Notes under the pieces: generated by a model
What the model was told of the DNA's origin: nothing
Databases searched by the model: none
Seen by the model: the letters and a program-made list of their open reading frames with translations, nothing else
DNA from: an uncultured Paraburkholderia sp.
GTDB taxonomy: Bacteria; Pseudomonadota; Gammaproteobacteria; Burkholderiales; Burkholderiaceae
Direction of reading: 5' to 3'
Length of the DNA: 64,000 nucleotides
NCBI GenBank assembly: GCA_940746715.1
Contig: CALNWN010000003.1
Span: forward strand, 310,001-374,000
Part shown: positions 18,825 to 26,743 of the stretch, one piece after another
Layout: every line of letters begins with the position of its first letter
Numbering within the stretch: the stretch's first letter is position 1
Translations under genes and position numbers: made by a program

Positions 18825-19615
18825 TCAGTGTTCGGGATAGATCTCGAAGTCGAAGTACTGCTTTTCGAGCTTCCTGAACGTGCCGTCCTGATGAACCTGT
18901 GCGAGCGCCTTGTTGAACATCGCCTTCAGTTCGGGATCGTCCTTGCGCAGACCGATGGCCGTGCCTTCGCCGATGGTCTTCGGGTCTTGCACTTCCGGGC
19001 CGGCCCAAGCAAAGCCTTTGCCGCGCGGCGTTTTCAGAAACCCGGCGTCGGCCTGGATTTCGTCCTGCAGCACGGCGTCGAGCCGGCCGGAGGTGAGGTC
19101 GGCGTAGACCTGGTCCTGATTCTGATAGGGCACGACGGTCACGCCCTTCGGTTCCCAATACGCCTTGGCGTACGCTTCCTGGGTCGTGCCTTGCTCGACG
19201 CCGACGCGTTTGCCCTTCAGCGATTGCCCTTCAGCGAGTCGGCGGTGGGCAGAAGCGGCGAGCCGGTCCTGGCGATCATGCGGGCGGGGGCGTCGAACAG
19301 CTTGTCGGAGAAATCGATCTGCTCGCGGCGCTTGTCCGTGACGGTCAGCGATGACACGATCGCGTCGAACTTCTTGCCCTTCAGCGCCGGGATGATGCCG
19401 TCGAAATCCTGCTCCACCCACACGCACTTGACGTTCATTCTTGCGCACAGCGCCTTGGTCAGATCGACGTCGAAGCCAACCACCTGGCCGCTGGCCACCT
19501 TCGATTCGAACGGCGGATAGCTGGCGTCAACCCCGATGCGTACGGTTTTCCATTCTTTGGCCATGGCGCCGGTGGCCATGGTGGCGAGCGCTACGCACAG
19601 TGCGAGCTTCTTCAT
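18825..19615 (-). pseudogene. hisJ: Periplasmic basic amino-acid binding protein, broken by a 14-bp duplication
   Basis: Substrate-binding protein of the HisJ/ArgT type, 258 residues when repaired. It has signal peptide MKKLALCVALATMATGAMA, then [51 protein letters not shown], and the C terminus [10 protein letters not shown]. The frame breaks after TADSLKG because 14 bases (plus-strand 19210-19223) are repeated exactly at 19224-19237. Removing one copy restores [12 protein letters not shown]. This is an exact duplication and not a homopolymer slip, so it is unlikely to be a simple base-call error, although an assembly overlap could imitate it. It is first in the operon with hisQMP. Confidence 0.88.
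19210..19237. repeat. 14-bp perfect tandem duplication inside hisJ
   Basis: TTGCCCTTCAGCGA (plus strand) is present twice without a gap. It shifts the hisJ frame by two bases and creates a TGA shortly after. Confidence 0.9.
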
Positions 19616-20087
19616 GTTTCTCCTGGGTCAAACTGATCGGCCTCGCGTCCGATCCCGACTGAGCCCGGCTTGTGGCCGACCGTCGCTATTCTAGGCGGTC
19701 AAAATTGTCGCGCCGCCGCGCTTTTTTGCCTGGTGCTCACCTGGTCTCGGCTTGCCGTCGGCCTGGTGTTGGCCTGCTGTCGGCGCGGTGTCCGGCTGTG
19801 CCGGGCGCGCATTGCGCCACGCCAAGCGTAGAAAAGCGCGATATTTTACCCGAAGAGGGGCCGGGCGCCAGTGCGCGATGTCCCCGCCGCGCCCACCCCG
19901 CGCTGCGGGCGTTGCGTATGCGCGACACATGCATGCGCCGCCGCGCTCAGCGGTGTGCCACGGTTGGGCCGGCAGGGTCGTCGGATTACGCGGATTTAGG
20001 AAACGATCCGGTGCGTTTGCGCCCGATTGTCCGGCGCGCGGCGAGCCCATACATTCTCGTCATCGCCAATTTGACCGGGAGTACGTC
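19616..20087. other. Divergent promoter region between hisJ and the pirin gene
   Basis: About 470 bp with no credible gene, holding the promoters of two divergent units. The hisJ ribosome-binding site (AGGAGAAAC before ATG) is clear. I cannot place -35/-10 elements with confidence. Confidence 0.4.
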
Positions 20088-20798
20088 ATGATCGAAATTC
20101 GCCGCTCCGCAGAACGGGGTCACGCCAACCACGGCTGGCTCGACTCGTATCACAGCCTTTCGTTTGCCGATTACCGCGACCCCGAGCACGTCCATTTCGG
20201 GCCGCTGCGTGTGATCAACGAAGACCGCATCGCGGGCGGGCAGGGCTTCGGCACGCACGGACACCGCGACATGGAGATCGTCACGTACGTGCTCGAAGGG
20301 GCGCTCGCGCACCGCGACAGCATGGGCAACGGCTCGACCATCCGTCCTGGCGACGTGCAGCGCATGAGCGCCGGCACTGGCGTGATGCACAGCGAGTTCA
20401 ACGCGTCGCCGGACGAAGAGGCGCATCTTCTGCAGATCTGGGTGATTCCGCGCCGCGCGGGCGATCAGCCGGGCTACGAGGAAAAGCGTTTCGACGCCGC
20501 GGACAAGCGCGGCCGTCTGCGCGTCGTCGCCTCGCCCGACGGTCGCGACGGCTCGGTGACCATTCATGCGGACGCGTCGATTTACGCGGCGCTCATCGAC
20601 GGTGCGGAAACGGCCGGCTTCGCCGTGCCTGACGGACGGCTCGTCTACGTGCACGTGGCGCGCGGTTCGTTGACGGTGAACGGCGAGGCGTTGCAGGCCG
20701 GCGACGCCGCCAAGCTCAGCGACACGGACACGGTGACGCTGGAAAAGGGCAGCAACGCCGAAGTGCTGCTCTTCGACTTGGGCCGGCTGGATGGCTGA
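20088..20798 (+). CDS. Pirin family protein (YhhW-like bicupin)
   Basis: Protein of 236 residues with an N-terminal cupin (about 1-125) and a degenerate C-terminal cupin (about 150-236). The metal ligands of the pirin/YhhW type are all present: His57 and His59 in GTHGHRDMEIVTY, His101 and Glu103 in GVMHSEFN. Proteins of this group have quercetin 2,3-dioxygenase activity in vitro, and their cellular role is unclear. The ATG at 20088 has a GGGAG site 6-7 bp upstream and gives the family start MIEIRRSAERGHANHGWLDS. It stands alone, divergent from hisJ. The frame is intact. Confidence 0.93.
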   Translation: MIEIRRSAERGHANHGWLDSYHSLSFADYRDPEHVHFGPLRVINEDRIAGGQGFGTHGHRDMEIVTYVLEGALAHRDSMGNGSTIRPGDVQRMSAGTGVMHSEFNASPDEEAHLLQIWVIPRRAGDQPGYEEKRFDAADKRGRLRVVASPDGRDGSVTIHADASIYAALIDGAETAGFAVPDGRLVYVHVARGSLTVNGEALQAGDAAKLSDTDTVTLEKGSNAEVLLFDLGRLDG

Positions 20799-21483
20799 AG
20801 CGAGGCCGTTGCGCGCCGCCTGTCGACAGATGGTTGAGCGCGCAACGAGTACGCAGCCGCTGCGCAGTCCGTGCATCGGGAGGAGCTGACAGCGGCGCTG
20901 CCTTTAGTATAGGGAAAGAAAACGCCACGGGATCGCAAGGTTCCCGTGGCGTTTCTGCTTTTACAGCGGAAGCCGCCGCGCCGTGATGTTCCTGCCAGCG
21001 CTCGCGCATCTTCTCGTGACGCGCTTCCATCTTCGCAAAGCGCTGCTTCAGCGCGGTGCTGACTGTGGTCTTCTGCTGATCGTTCAGGCCGTTGTAGAAC
21101 TTGAGCCAGGCGTCCGTGGTTTGCTGGCGCAGTTGGGCGTCTTTCTGCTCGATCTGCTGATGAGTCGAGGCCATCGCGTTCAGATCCAGAATCGGCTGTT
21201 GCTGTGCAGCCTTGAACTGGCTCTTCATCTGCTCGTGGTTGGCCCGCATCGCCTCATGGTTTTGCTTCATGGTGTCGAGCGCGGCTTGCCACTGCTTTTC
21301 CTGGTCTGCTTTCAGCTTCAGCTGGTCGTGCAGCTGCGTGAGCTCCTTCATGAAGTGGCCGTGCCAGCCGCCGGGACCGCCGTGCGCCTCCTGAGCGGGT
21401 TGGGCGGCATAGGCGGCGCCCGCGCCGATGGCGAGAGCAGTGGCGGCAACGGCGAGAGCGCGCGAGATTTTTTGGGTGGACAT
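20716..21483 (-). CDS. Spy/CpxP-like periplasmic protein, frame runs past its terminator
   Basis: MSTQKISRALAVAATALAIG and following AYA form a signal peptide, and the mature part is helical and rich in His, Gln, Met and Lys. It carries LTQLHDQLKLKADQEKQWQA and LNDQQKTTVSTALKQRFAKM, the Spy/CpxP LTxxQ-type repeats. Such proteins act as small periplasmic chaperones or metal/envelope-stress sensors. The natural protein probably ends near residue 180 (EHHGAAASAVKAE). The frame continues some 75 residues of Arg/Pro-rich sequence through an intrinsic terminator (20912-20954) and into the 3' end of the convergent pirin gene. A lost stop or a small frameshift near 20963 is likely, since a TAA lies there in another frame. 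ATG 21483 is preferred over an in-frame codon at 21519. Confidence 0.75.
   Translation of the reverse strand: MSTQKISRALAVAATALAIGAGAAYAAQPAQEAHGGPGGWHGHFMKELTQLHDQLKLKADQEKQWQAALDTMKQNHEAMRANHEQMKSQFKAAQQQPILDLNAMASTHQQIEQKDAQLRQQTTDAWLKFYNGLNDQQKTTVSTALKQRFAKMEARHEKMRERWQEHHGAAASAVKAETPREPCDPVAFSFPILKAAPLSAPPDARTAQRLRTRCALNHLSTGGAQRPRFSHPAGPSRRAALRRCCPFPASPCPCR
20912..20954 (-). terminator. Rho-independent terminator inside the Spy-like reading frame
   Basis: AACGCCACGGGA (20921-20932) pairs with TCCCGTGGCGTT (20942-20953). On the minus strand TTTTCTTTCCC follows. It belongs at the end of the Spy-like gene, yet the open frame reads through it. Confidence 0.85.
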
Positions 21484-21680
21484 GTAAGGCTCCTTGTAAT
21501 GGAATAGCCGACGATGCATCCGATCCAGTTGACGGCCTGCATTCGGTAAGACACAGCGTAGAGAACTGCCTGCCGCGCTGTGTTACGCGCCTTCGCGCCG
21601 CTGTTACGGGTCACGTGCAGCTTTCACCGTAACACCCGGTAACCCTTGAGGCCTGCCTGAAATCGAAAACCGCTCCTGCC

Positions 21681-21706
21681 GCGCGTTAAACTTGCGCGTT
21701 AAACTT
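21681..21706. repeat. 13-bp perfect tandem duplication before the response regulator
   Basis: GCGCGTTAAACTT is present twice back to back, ending 6 bp before the ATG at 21713. The second copy occupies the place where a ribosome-binding site would be expected, and no good site is visible. Confidence 0.85.
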
Positions 21707-21712
21707 CATTCC

Positions 21713-22437
21713 ATGGCTACTCAAATACTTGTTGTCGACGACGACGTCGAATTGCGCGATCTTCTGCGCGACTATCTGGCCCGCCAGGGCATCGAGGTGT
21801 CGGTGCTGCACGACGCCGGGCTCGCTCGAGCGCAGGCTCGAACGCGAGCGTCCCGACCTGATCGTGCTCGACCTGATGATGCCGGGCGTGGACGGGCTCA
21901 CCGCGTTGCGCAAGCTGCGCGCGTCGGGCGACGACATTCCCGTCATCATGCTGACCGCGCGCGGACGACGTCGACCGGATTGTCGGCCTCGAACTCGGCG
22001 CGGACGACTACCTCGGCAAGCCGTTCAATCCGCGCGAACTGCTCGCGCGCGTGCAGGCGGTGCTGCGGTGCCGCCGCACGCTGCCCTCGGCCGCCGCGCC
22101 GGAGCAGCGCGAGCCGTTCAGCTTCGGCCGCTTCACGCTCGATTTCCAGTCGCGCACGCTGCATCAGGAAGACAAGTCGCTCACGCTGTCGGGCAGCGAG
22201 TTCGCGTTGCTGAAGATTTTCGTCAATCACCCCATGCGCACGCTCACGCGCGAGCGTCTGCTCGAGCTGCTGCATGGTCCCGAATACGACGGCACCGACC
22301 GCGGCATTGACGTGCAGGTGTGGCGTCTGCGGCGCATCCTCGAAACCGACCCGTCCACGCCGCGCTTCATCCAGACCGTGCGCGGGCGGGGCTACGTGTT
22401 CGTGCCCGACGGCGAACAGCATGCGCCGGCCCATTGA
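21713..22437 (+). pseudogene. OmpR-family response regulator, two frameshifts
   Basis: About 241 residues when repaired. The receiver starts ATQILVVDDDVELRDLL, the phospho-acceptor Asp is in LIVLDLMMPGVDGL, and the output winged helix runs from FSFGRFTLDFQSRTLHQ to RGRGYVFVPDG. The frame passes from 21713 to the 21729 frame at a GGG run near 21819 (one G too many). It then passes to the 22051 frame near 21960, where a CG pair is missing from CGCGCG in TAR/ADDVDRIVG. The end overlaps the histidine-kinase start by 17 bp, so the two form an operon. A working kinase with a broken regulator would be a stage of decay. Confidence 0.87.
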
Positions 22438-23734
22438 TTCGCTGTTCGGACGGCTGGCGTTTCTGGTCGTCGCGGTGCTGCTGCTGTCGCATTTCGCGTG
22501 GTACGCGCTTATGCGCCTCGAGCGCAGCCAGCTGCAAACCCGCTACGCCATCGAAGAAGCCACGTTTCTCGTCGACGCGGTGCGCCAGCACGTGGCCCGC
22601 AACCCGGACCAGCCGCTGCCGTCGCGCGTGAAGCTCGTTGATCCGGCGAGCCCCGAGGTGCCGCCCGACACGTCGGACATGCCGCCGCTCGAGCGCTTCA
22701 TTGAAGACGTGCGCGACCGCATGCCGTCCGGCACGCAGGTGCGCGTCGGTCTGCCCGGCCGTCCGCCCACGCTGTGGGTGCGCGCGCCCGCCGACCGCAG
22801 CTGGATCGTCGTGCCGGTGCAGCCGTTGCGGCCGCCGCGTTCGCTCGACCGCACGGTGCTGTGGCTCGTCATCATCTTCTCGTTCGCGGTGATGGCCGCG
22901 CTCTTCGCCGCGTGGGTGCTGCAGGAGCCGTTGCGCTCGCTCGCGCAGGCGGTGGCGCGCTTCGGCCGCGGCCTGCCGGTGCCGCCCGTGCCCGACCGCG
23001 GGCCGCGCGAGTTGCGGCAATTGACGCATGGCTTCAACCAGATGGTGCAGGAAGTCGCGCGCACGGAAAACGACCGTGCCGTCATGCTCGCGGGCGTCGC
23101 GCACGATCTGAAGACGCCGCTTGCGCGCTTGCGGCTGCGCGCCGAAATGATGGACGAGGCGAAGATGCGCGACGGCGTCGTACGCGACGTGGATTCGATG
23201 ACGCACATCGTCGAACAGTTTCTCGTGTTCGCGCACGACGGCGCGGATCGCAGCGAAGCCGTCGAGGTCGACGCGCAGTGCGAGCGCGTGGTGCGCAGCT
23301 ATCGGGCGGTGGCCTCCGGCGCGCCCACCGTGCAAACCGAGCTGCGGGCGGGCCCGGGTTTCCTGCTGCCCGCCGCCACGCTCGACCGGATTCTGTCGAA
23401 CCTGCTCGACAATGCGCATGCGTACGGCGCGCCGCCCATCGTGGTTGCCACCGCGCGCACCGCGGAGGGCTTTACGCTGTCGGTCAGCGATAACGGCAAG
23501 GGTATCGCCGCGCAAGACGTCGTCAATGCAAGCCGGCCTTTCGTGCGGCTCGATCCGGCGCGCGGCGGCAATGGCCACAGCGGCCTCGGGCTCGCCATTG
23601 TCGAGCGGCTGGTGCGGCGTGCGAGGGGCGAGTGGCAGATCGGCAACCACGAAGGCCGTGGCTTGCGCGTCTTGATGAGCTTTCCGTTTGCCGCGGTGCC
23701 TCAGGCGAGGGCGGCCTCGGAAACGGTCTGGTGA
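22421..23734 (+). CDS. Sensor histidine kinase (EnvZ-like)
   Basis: Membrane kinase of 437 residues. Helix 1 is LAFLVVAVLLLSHFAWYALM, a periplasmic sensor spans about residues 40-140, and helix 2 is VLWLVIIFSFAVMAALFAAW. HAMP is followed by the H-box AGVAHDLKTPLARLRLRAEM, the N-box RILSNLLDNAHAYG, and the G-boxes SVSDNGKGIAAQD and GHSGLGLAIVERLV. It would phosphorylate the regulator encoded just upstream. ATG 22421 (MRRPIDSLFGRLAFL) is chosen because it puts the first helix at the N terminus and overlaps the regulator by 17 bp. The signal is unknown. The frame is intact. Confidence 0.92.
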   Translation: MRRPIDSLFGRLAFLVVAVLLLSHFAWYALMRLERSQLQTRYAIEEATFLVDAVRQHVARNPDQPLPSRVKLVDPASPEVPPDTSDMPPLERFIEDVRDRMPSGTQVRVGLPGRPPTLWVRAPADRSWIVVPVQPLRPPRSLDRTVLWLVIIFSFAVMAALFAAWVLQEPLRSLAQAVARFGRGLPVPPVPDRGPRELRQLTHGFNQMVQEVARTENDRAVMLAGVAHDLKTPLARLRLRAEMMDEAKMRDGVVRDVDSMTHIVEQFLVFAHDGADRSEAVEVDAQCERVVRSYRAVASGAPTVQTELRAGPGFLLPAATLDRILSNLLDNAHAYGAPPIVVATARTAEGFTLSVSDNGKGIAAQDVVNASRPFVRLDPARGGNGHSGLGLAIVERLVRRARGEWQIGNHEGRGLRVLMSFPFAAVPQARAASETVW

Positions 23735-23899
23735 TTCGGAGGCGGGCGCGGCGTGGGGTGGCGCTCGGCTGCGTCGCGAGTGGTTTGTTGGCCTGGTTCG
23801 CCGGCGCTCGCTTGTTGGCCTTCTTGCTGGCCTTTGATGTGGCTCCTGATGCGGCTCCTGATTGCCGCCGCGGCCACGACCACTTCAAACCCTCGCGTT

Positions 23900-24166
23900 C
23901 TAATCCGAGAACAGCGTGTTCAGCGCGTTCGCCGCCTCGCTGTCCACCGTATTCCACGTCGCGCTCTCGGCCTCGAAAATATAGTGGGTCGTATATTTGC
24001 CGAGGCGCTCGAGTATTTCTTCCTGAATGACTTCCGGCGCGACATCCAGCTTCAGATACCACGCGGTGGACGACAGCCGCGTCTGGAACGCGCCATATTC
24101 GGCCAGCAGATGGTCGAACGCGTCAGCGTCCTGATCGCGGCAGACAATGACCAGATTTCCCTTCAT
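23900..24166 (-). CDS. Small conserved-looking protein of unknown function
   Basis: A protein of 88 residues, MKGNLVIVCRDQDADAFDHL at the start and WNTVDSEAANALNTLFSD at the end. The predicted order of strand, helix, strand, helix (NLVIVCR, AFDHLLAEYGAF, STAWYLKLDV, VIQEEILERLG, THYIFEAE) suggests a ferredoxin-like fold. The pattern resembles small Cas2/VapD/SinR-type proteins, but I do not see their catalytic residues clearly. It has a reasonable start (GGGAGATTCGC before ATG) and normal codon use. It is convergent with the kinase gene and has no CRISPR array nearby. Any function is unknown. Confidence 0.65.
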   Translation of the reverse strand: MKGNLVIVCRDQDADAFDHLLAEYGAFQTRLSSTAWYLKLDVAPEVIQEEILERLGKYTTHYIFEAESATWNTVDSEAANALNTLFSD

Positions 24167-24291
24167 GCGAATCTCCCGTTAAAGCGGTAGCGACAACTCG
24201 ACCTCAGTGTCTCGATCATACCTGCTCGTTCGCGGGAGGCCCGGCGCCCGGCTTGCGTGGCGTCAGACGGCGGACTCGCCGTCACCGGACG

Positions 24292-25979
24292 TTACCAGAC
24301 GTTGGCGACCGTGCGCGCCGGCGGGGCGGTGTCGTCGGGCGGCAGCGCTTCCGTGCGGTCGCGGCCGCCGGTCTTGGCCGCATAGAGCGCCGTGTCGGCG
24401 CGGCTCATGATCCGCTCCGGGAGGTCGTCGACGGAAAGCTCGGTGATGCCGATGCTCACCGAGAGCGTGACCGAAGCCGGCAACTGCGCCGACGGCACGG
24501 CCTTCAGACGCAAGCGCAAGCGCTCGACCACTTCGCGGCCGCCGGCCAGGTCGGTGGCCGGCAGCAGCCCGAACTCTTCGCCGCCGAGCCGGCCGATCGC
24601 GTCGGCGCCGCGCAGTTCTGCGCGGCAGGTGTCGACGAAATGTTCGAGTGCGCGGTCGCCGGCGGCATGGCCGAAGCGGTCGTTGATCTGCTTGAAGTGA
24701 TCGAGGTCGGCAATCGCCATGCACAGCGGCTGGTTCCCCAAATGCGCGCGGTCGATCTCGTGACGCAGCAGGTCGAGGAAATAGCGCCGCGACAGCGCGC
24801 CCGTCAGCGCGTCGTGGCGCGCCTCGGCCGACAGCAGCGTGTTCGCCGACTGCAGCTGCTCGGCGAGATCGCGCGTGGCCCGATGATGCCGCCGCTCCCG
24901 CACATACGACACGGTGATCACCCACGCGAGCGCCACGGTTCCCGCGAGCGTCAGAAACACCAGCAGATGATCGCGCTTATGGTTGCGCAAGAGCTCGGGC
25001 CAGGCCGACAGCGGCTCGACGAGATGCGCCGAAAGCCCCGAGTTCAGACCGCCGCGAGTTTGATACAGCGATGGCCCGGGCCGTCCGGTCGAGCCGAACA
25101 GCTGTTCGGCGATCGCGGGGGGACACCCACGGCGCCTGCTCGCGCATGAGGGGATCGACGCGGATCTCGATGTCCGGAAACGCGTCGCGCCGGTAAGTCA
25201 CGTTGCACTCGGCGGTGCTCATTTTCGTGACGCGCGAGTTGGGCAGCGCGTGGCCTTCGAGCTTGCTGTCGTGCGCCATGATGATGACGCCGTTGTCGTC
25301 GGCGACGAAGGTGCCGACGTGCGCAACCCAGTGGCGCAGCCGCGCGATTCCCACCTTGGCGACGACCGCGCCCGCCAGCTCGCCGTCCGCATAGACCGGC
25401 ACCGCGATGAAGATGCCCGGTTTGCCGCTCGTGCGGCCCACGCCGTACGTCTCCGAGAACGCGCCCAGCAGCGCGTTTGTGAGATAGGCGCGTACGCGCA
25501 TGTCGACGCCGACGAAGGAAGCGCCTCGCGCCTGTGAGCCGCCTACCACGTCGCTCGAGGCGACGCAGATGCCGTTTGCATTGACGAGCCACACCTGATC
25601 GAGCCCAGAGAAGCCCTGCGCCCGGCGCAGAAAGGTGTTCACGGCGTTCATGCGCGGGTCTTTGAGCAACGCGGCGCGCAGCGCGGGTTCCGTCGCCTCG
25701 CCGTTCGCGGCATAATTCCGGGATTGCACCAAGGCGTTCTGGACCACGTCCATTTCGGCCATGGTTGCGGGGGGCCCGCGACATGGCAAGGTCGCTCGCG
25801 ATCACCTCGGCCATGTTGTCGACGATCGACGCGGCCATCTGGCGTTGCGCGTGCAGCGCCGCGTCGAGCTCTTGCTGTACCATCCGGTCCGCGACCATGC
25901 CGGCCACGAACCAGCAAGCCAGTACGATCAGCATGAAGCCGATCGGGCCGGTTGCCTGGCGCAAGGTTGTCCTGTTCAT
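24292..25979 (-). pseudogene. Membrane diguanylate cyclase with periplasmic sensor, two frameshifts
   Basis: About 561 residues when repaired. An N-terminal helix (FMLIVLACWFVAGMVADRM) is followed by a periplasmic Cache-like sensor of about 270 residues (AVPVYADGELAGAVVAKVG, ADDNGVIIMAHDSKL). A second helix (LLVFLTLAGTVALAWVITV) and a GGDEF domain follow, with catalytic motif GGEEF in RLGGEEFGLLPA. It would make cyclic di-GMP from two GTP. Both lesions are one extra C (gene strand) in a C run: at 25769-25774, between SDLAMSRA and ATMAEMDVVQ, and at 25117-25122, between APWVSP and AIAEQLFG. The GGDEF domain itself is undamaged and has its own in-frame ATG at 24990. Confidence 0.85.
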
Positions 25980-26012
25980 CGACCCTCTGATCTGTCTGGC
26001 TGAGACATGCAA

Positions 26013-26734
26013 CTAGCTTATTCGTGGCAGCGCCGCGGCGCCGATCGGTCCGACGCCTGGCCCCGCGTTTCGCTCGGGGTTGCGCCGCGCGGCTTCTGGC
26101 CGCTTCGGTTTTTGCCGTTATTGCAGCAGGCGGTCGTGTGCCGCCGCAGCGGCCCGGGATAAAACCACCAATAAAGGTGCATCTTTGAAAGGTGCATCTT
26201 TGTGGATTTTAACCGCCATGGGGCCAGACGGCATCGTTATTGGGGAATGAAATCCAAATTGTGGCGGCATCCATCCAGCTTTTAACGGCAGCCGCGCACA
26301 TTTCTTGATGCGGCGCGCAGGGTTGCCCGAGGCGCAGGCGCCAATGATTGCGGCATGGCCAACTCTCTTCGGCGGAAGGCCACTGTCAGGGCATTGCGGG
26401 CCCGTTGTCAGGCGGCCACTGCAAGTTGCCAAGAATTGCCGTCAAAGGTTGTGCCTGAAACATAGGATGGTGTAGTGTCGTGCCGTCCAAAACAAAGGAA
26501 AGCTCGCCAGCCTACGGGCGGCGCCTGCGGCGACAGGACTCTGGCTTGACGATCGACGCTCCGGGGCGGCTTGCCCGGCGGCGCTTCCGTTTCCGGTCCA
26601 CATGTCTCCTACGCTAACGATTTACCGCACACGCGTTTTGCCATGCCTGATTTCCGCTTTCCGGACCGATCTTCAGACCGCCGCGCGGCAGCCGCGGCCT
26701 CCTTCTCGCGTTCGAACGCCTGTATACATAAGGA
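26013..26734. other. Long leader/intergenic region before the fused ABC permease
   Basis: About 720 bp without a convincing gene. A minus-strand open frame at 26118-26432 has neither family marks nor a ribosome-binding site. The part 26450-26700 is GC-rich with several possible stems (around 26506-26560 and 26560-26590). It could be a structured 5' leader for the transporter genes, but I cannot match it to a known riboswitch class. A 15-bp tandem duplication lies at 26173. The end has a good AAGGAG site at 26730-26735. Confidence 0.45.
26173..26202. repeat. 15-bp perfect tandem duplication
   Basis: AAAGGTGCATCTTTG is present twice without a gap in the non-coding stretch before the fused ABC permease. 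Each copy is a near palindrome (CAAAGATGCACCTTT on the other strand), so a paired protein-binding site is an alternative to chance duplication. Confidence 0.85.
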
Positions 26735-26743
26735 GTGGGTCTG

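Noticed and set aside
23900-24166. CRISPR-Cas system based on a Cas2-like protein
   Set aside because: No repeat-spacer array, no cas1 and no other cas gene in the window.
26118-26432. Minus-strand open frame of 104 codons in the leader of the fused permease
   Set aside because: No ribosome-binding site, no recognisable domain, and it spans a tandem duplication. It is not supported as a gene.
26450-26740. Known riboswitch (guanidine-I, yybP-ykoY manganese) upstream of the ABC genes
   Set aside because: The conserved core sequences of these classes are not present. Only general stem potential is seen.
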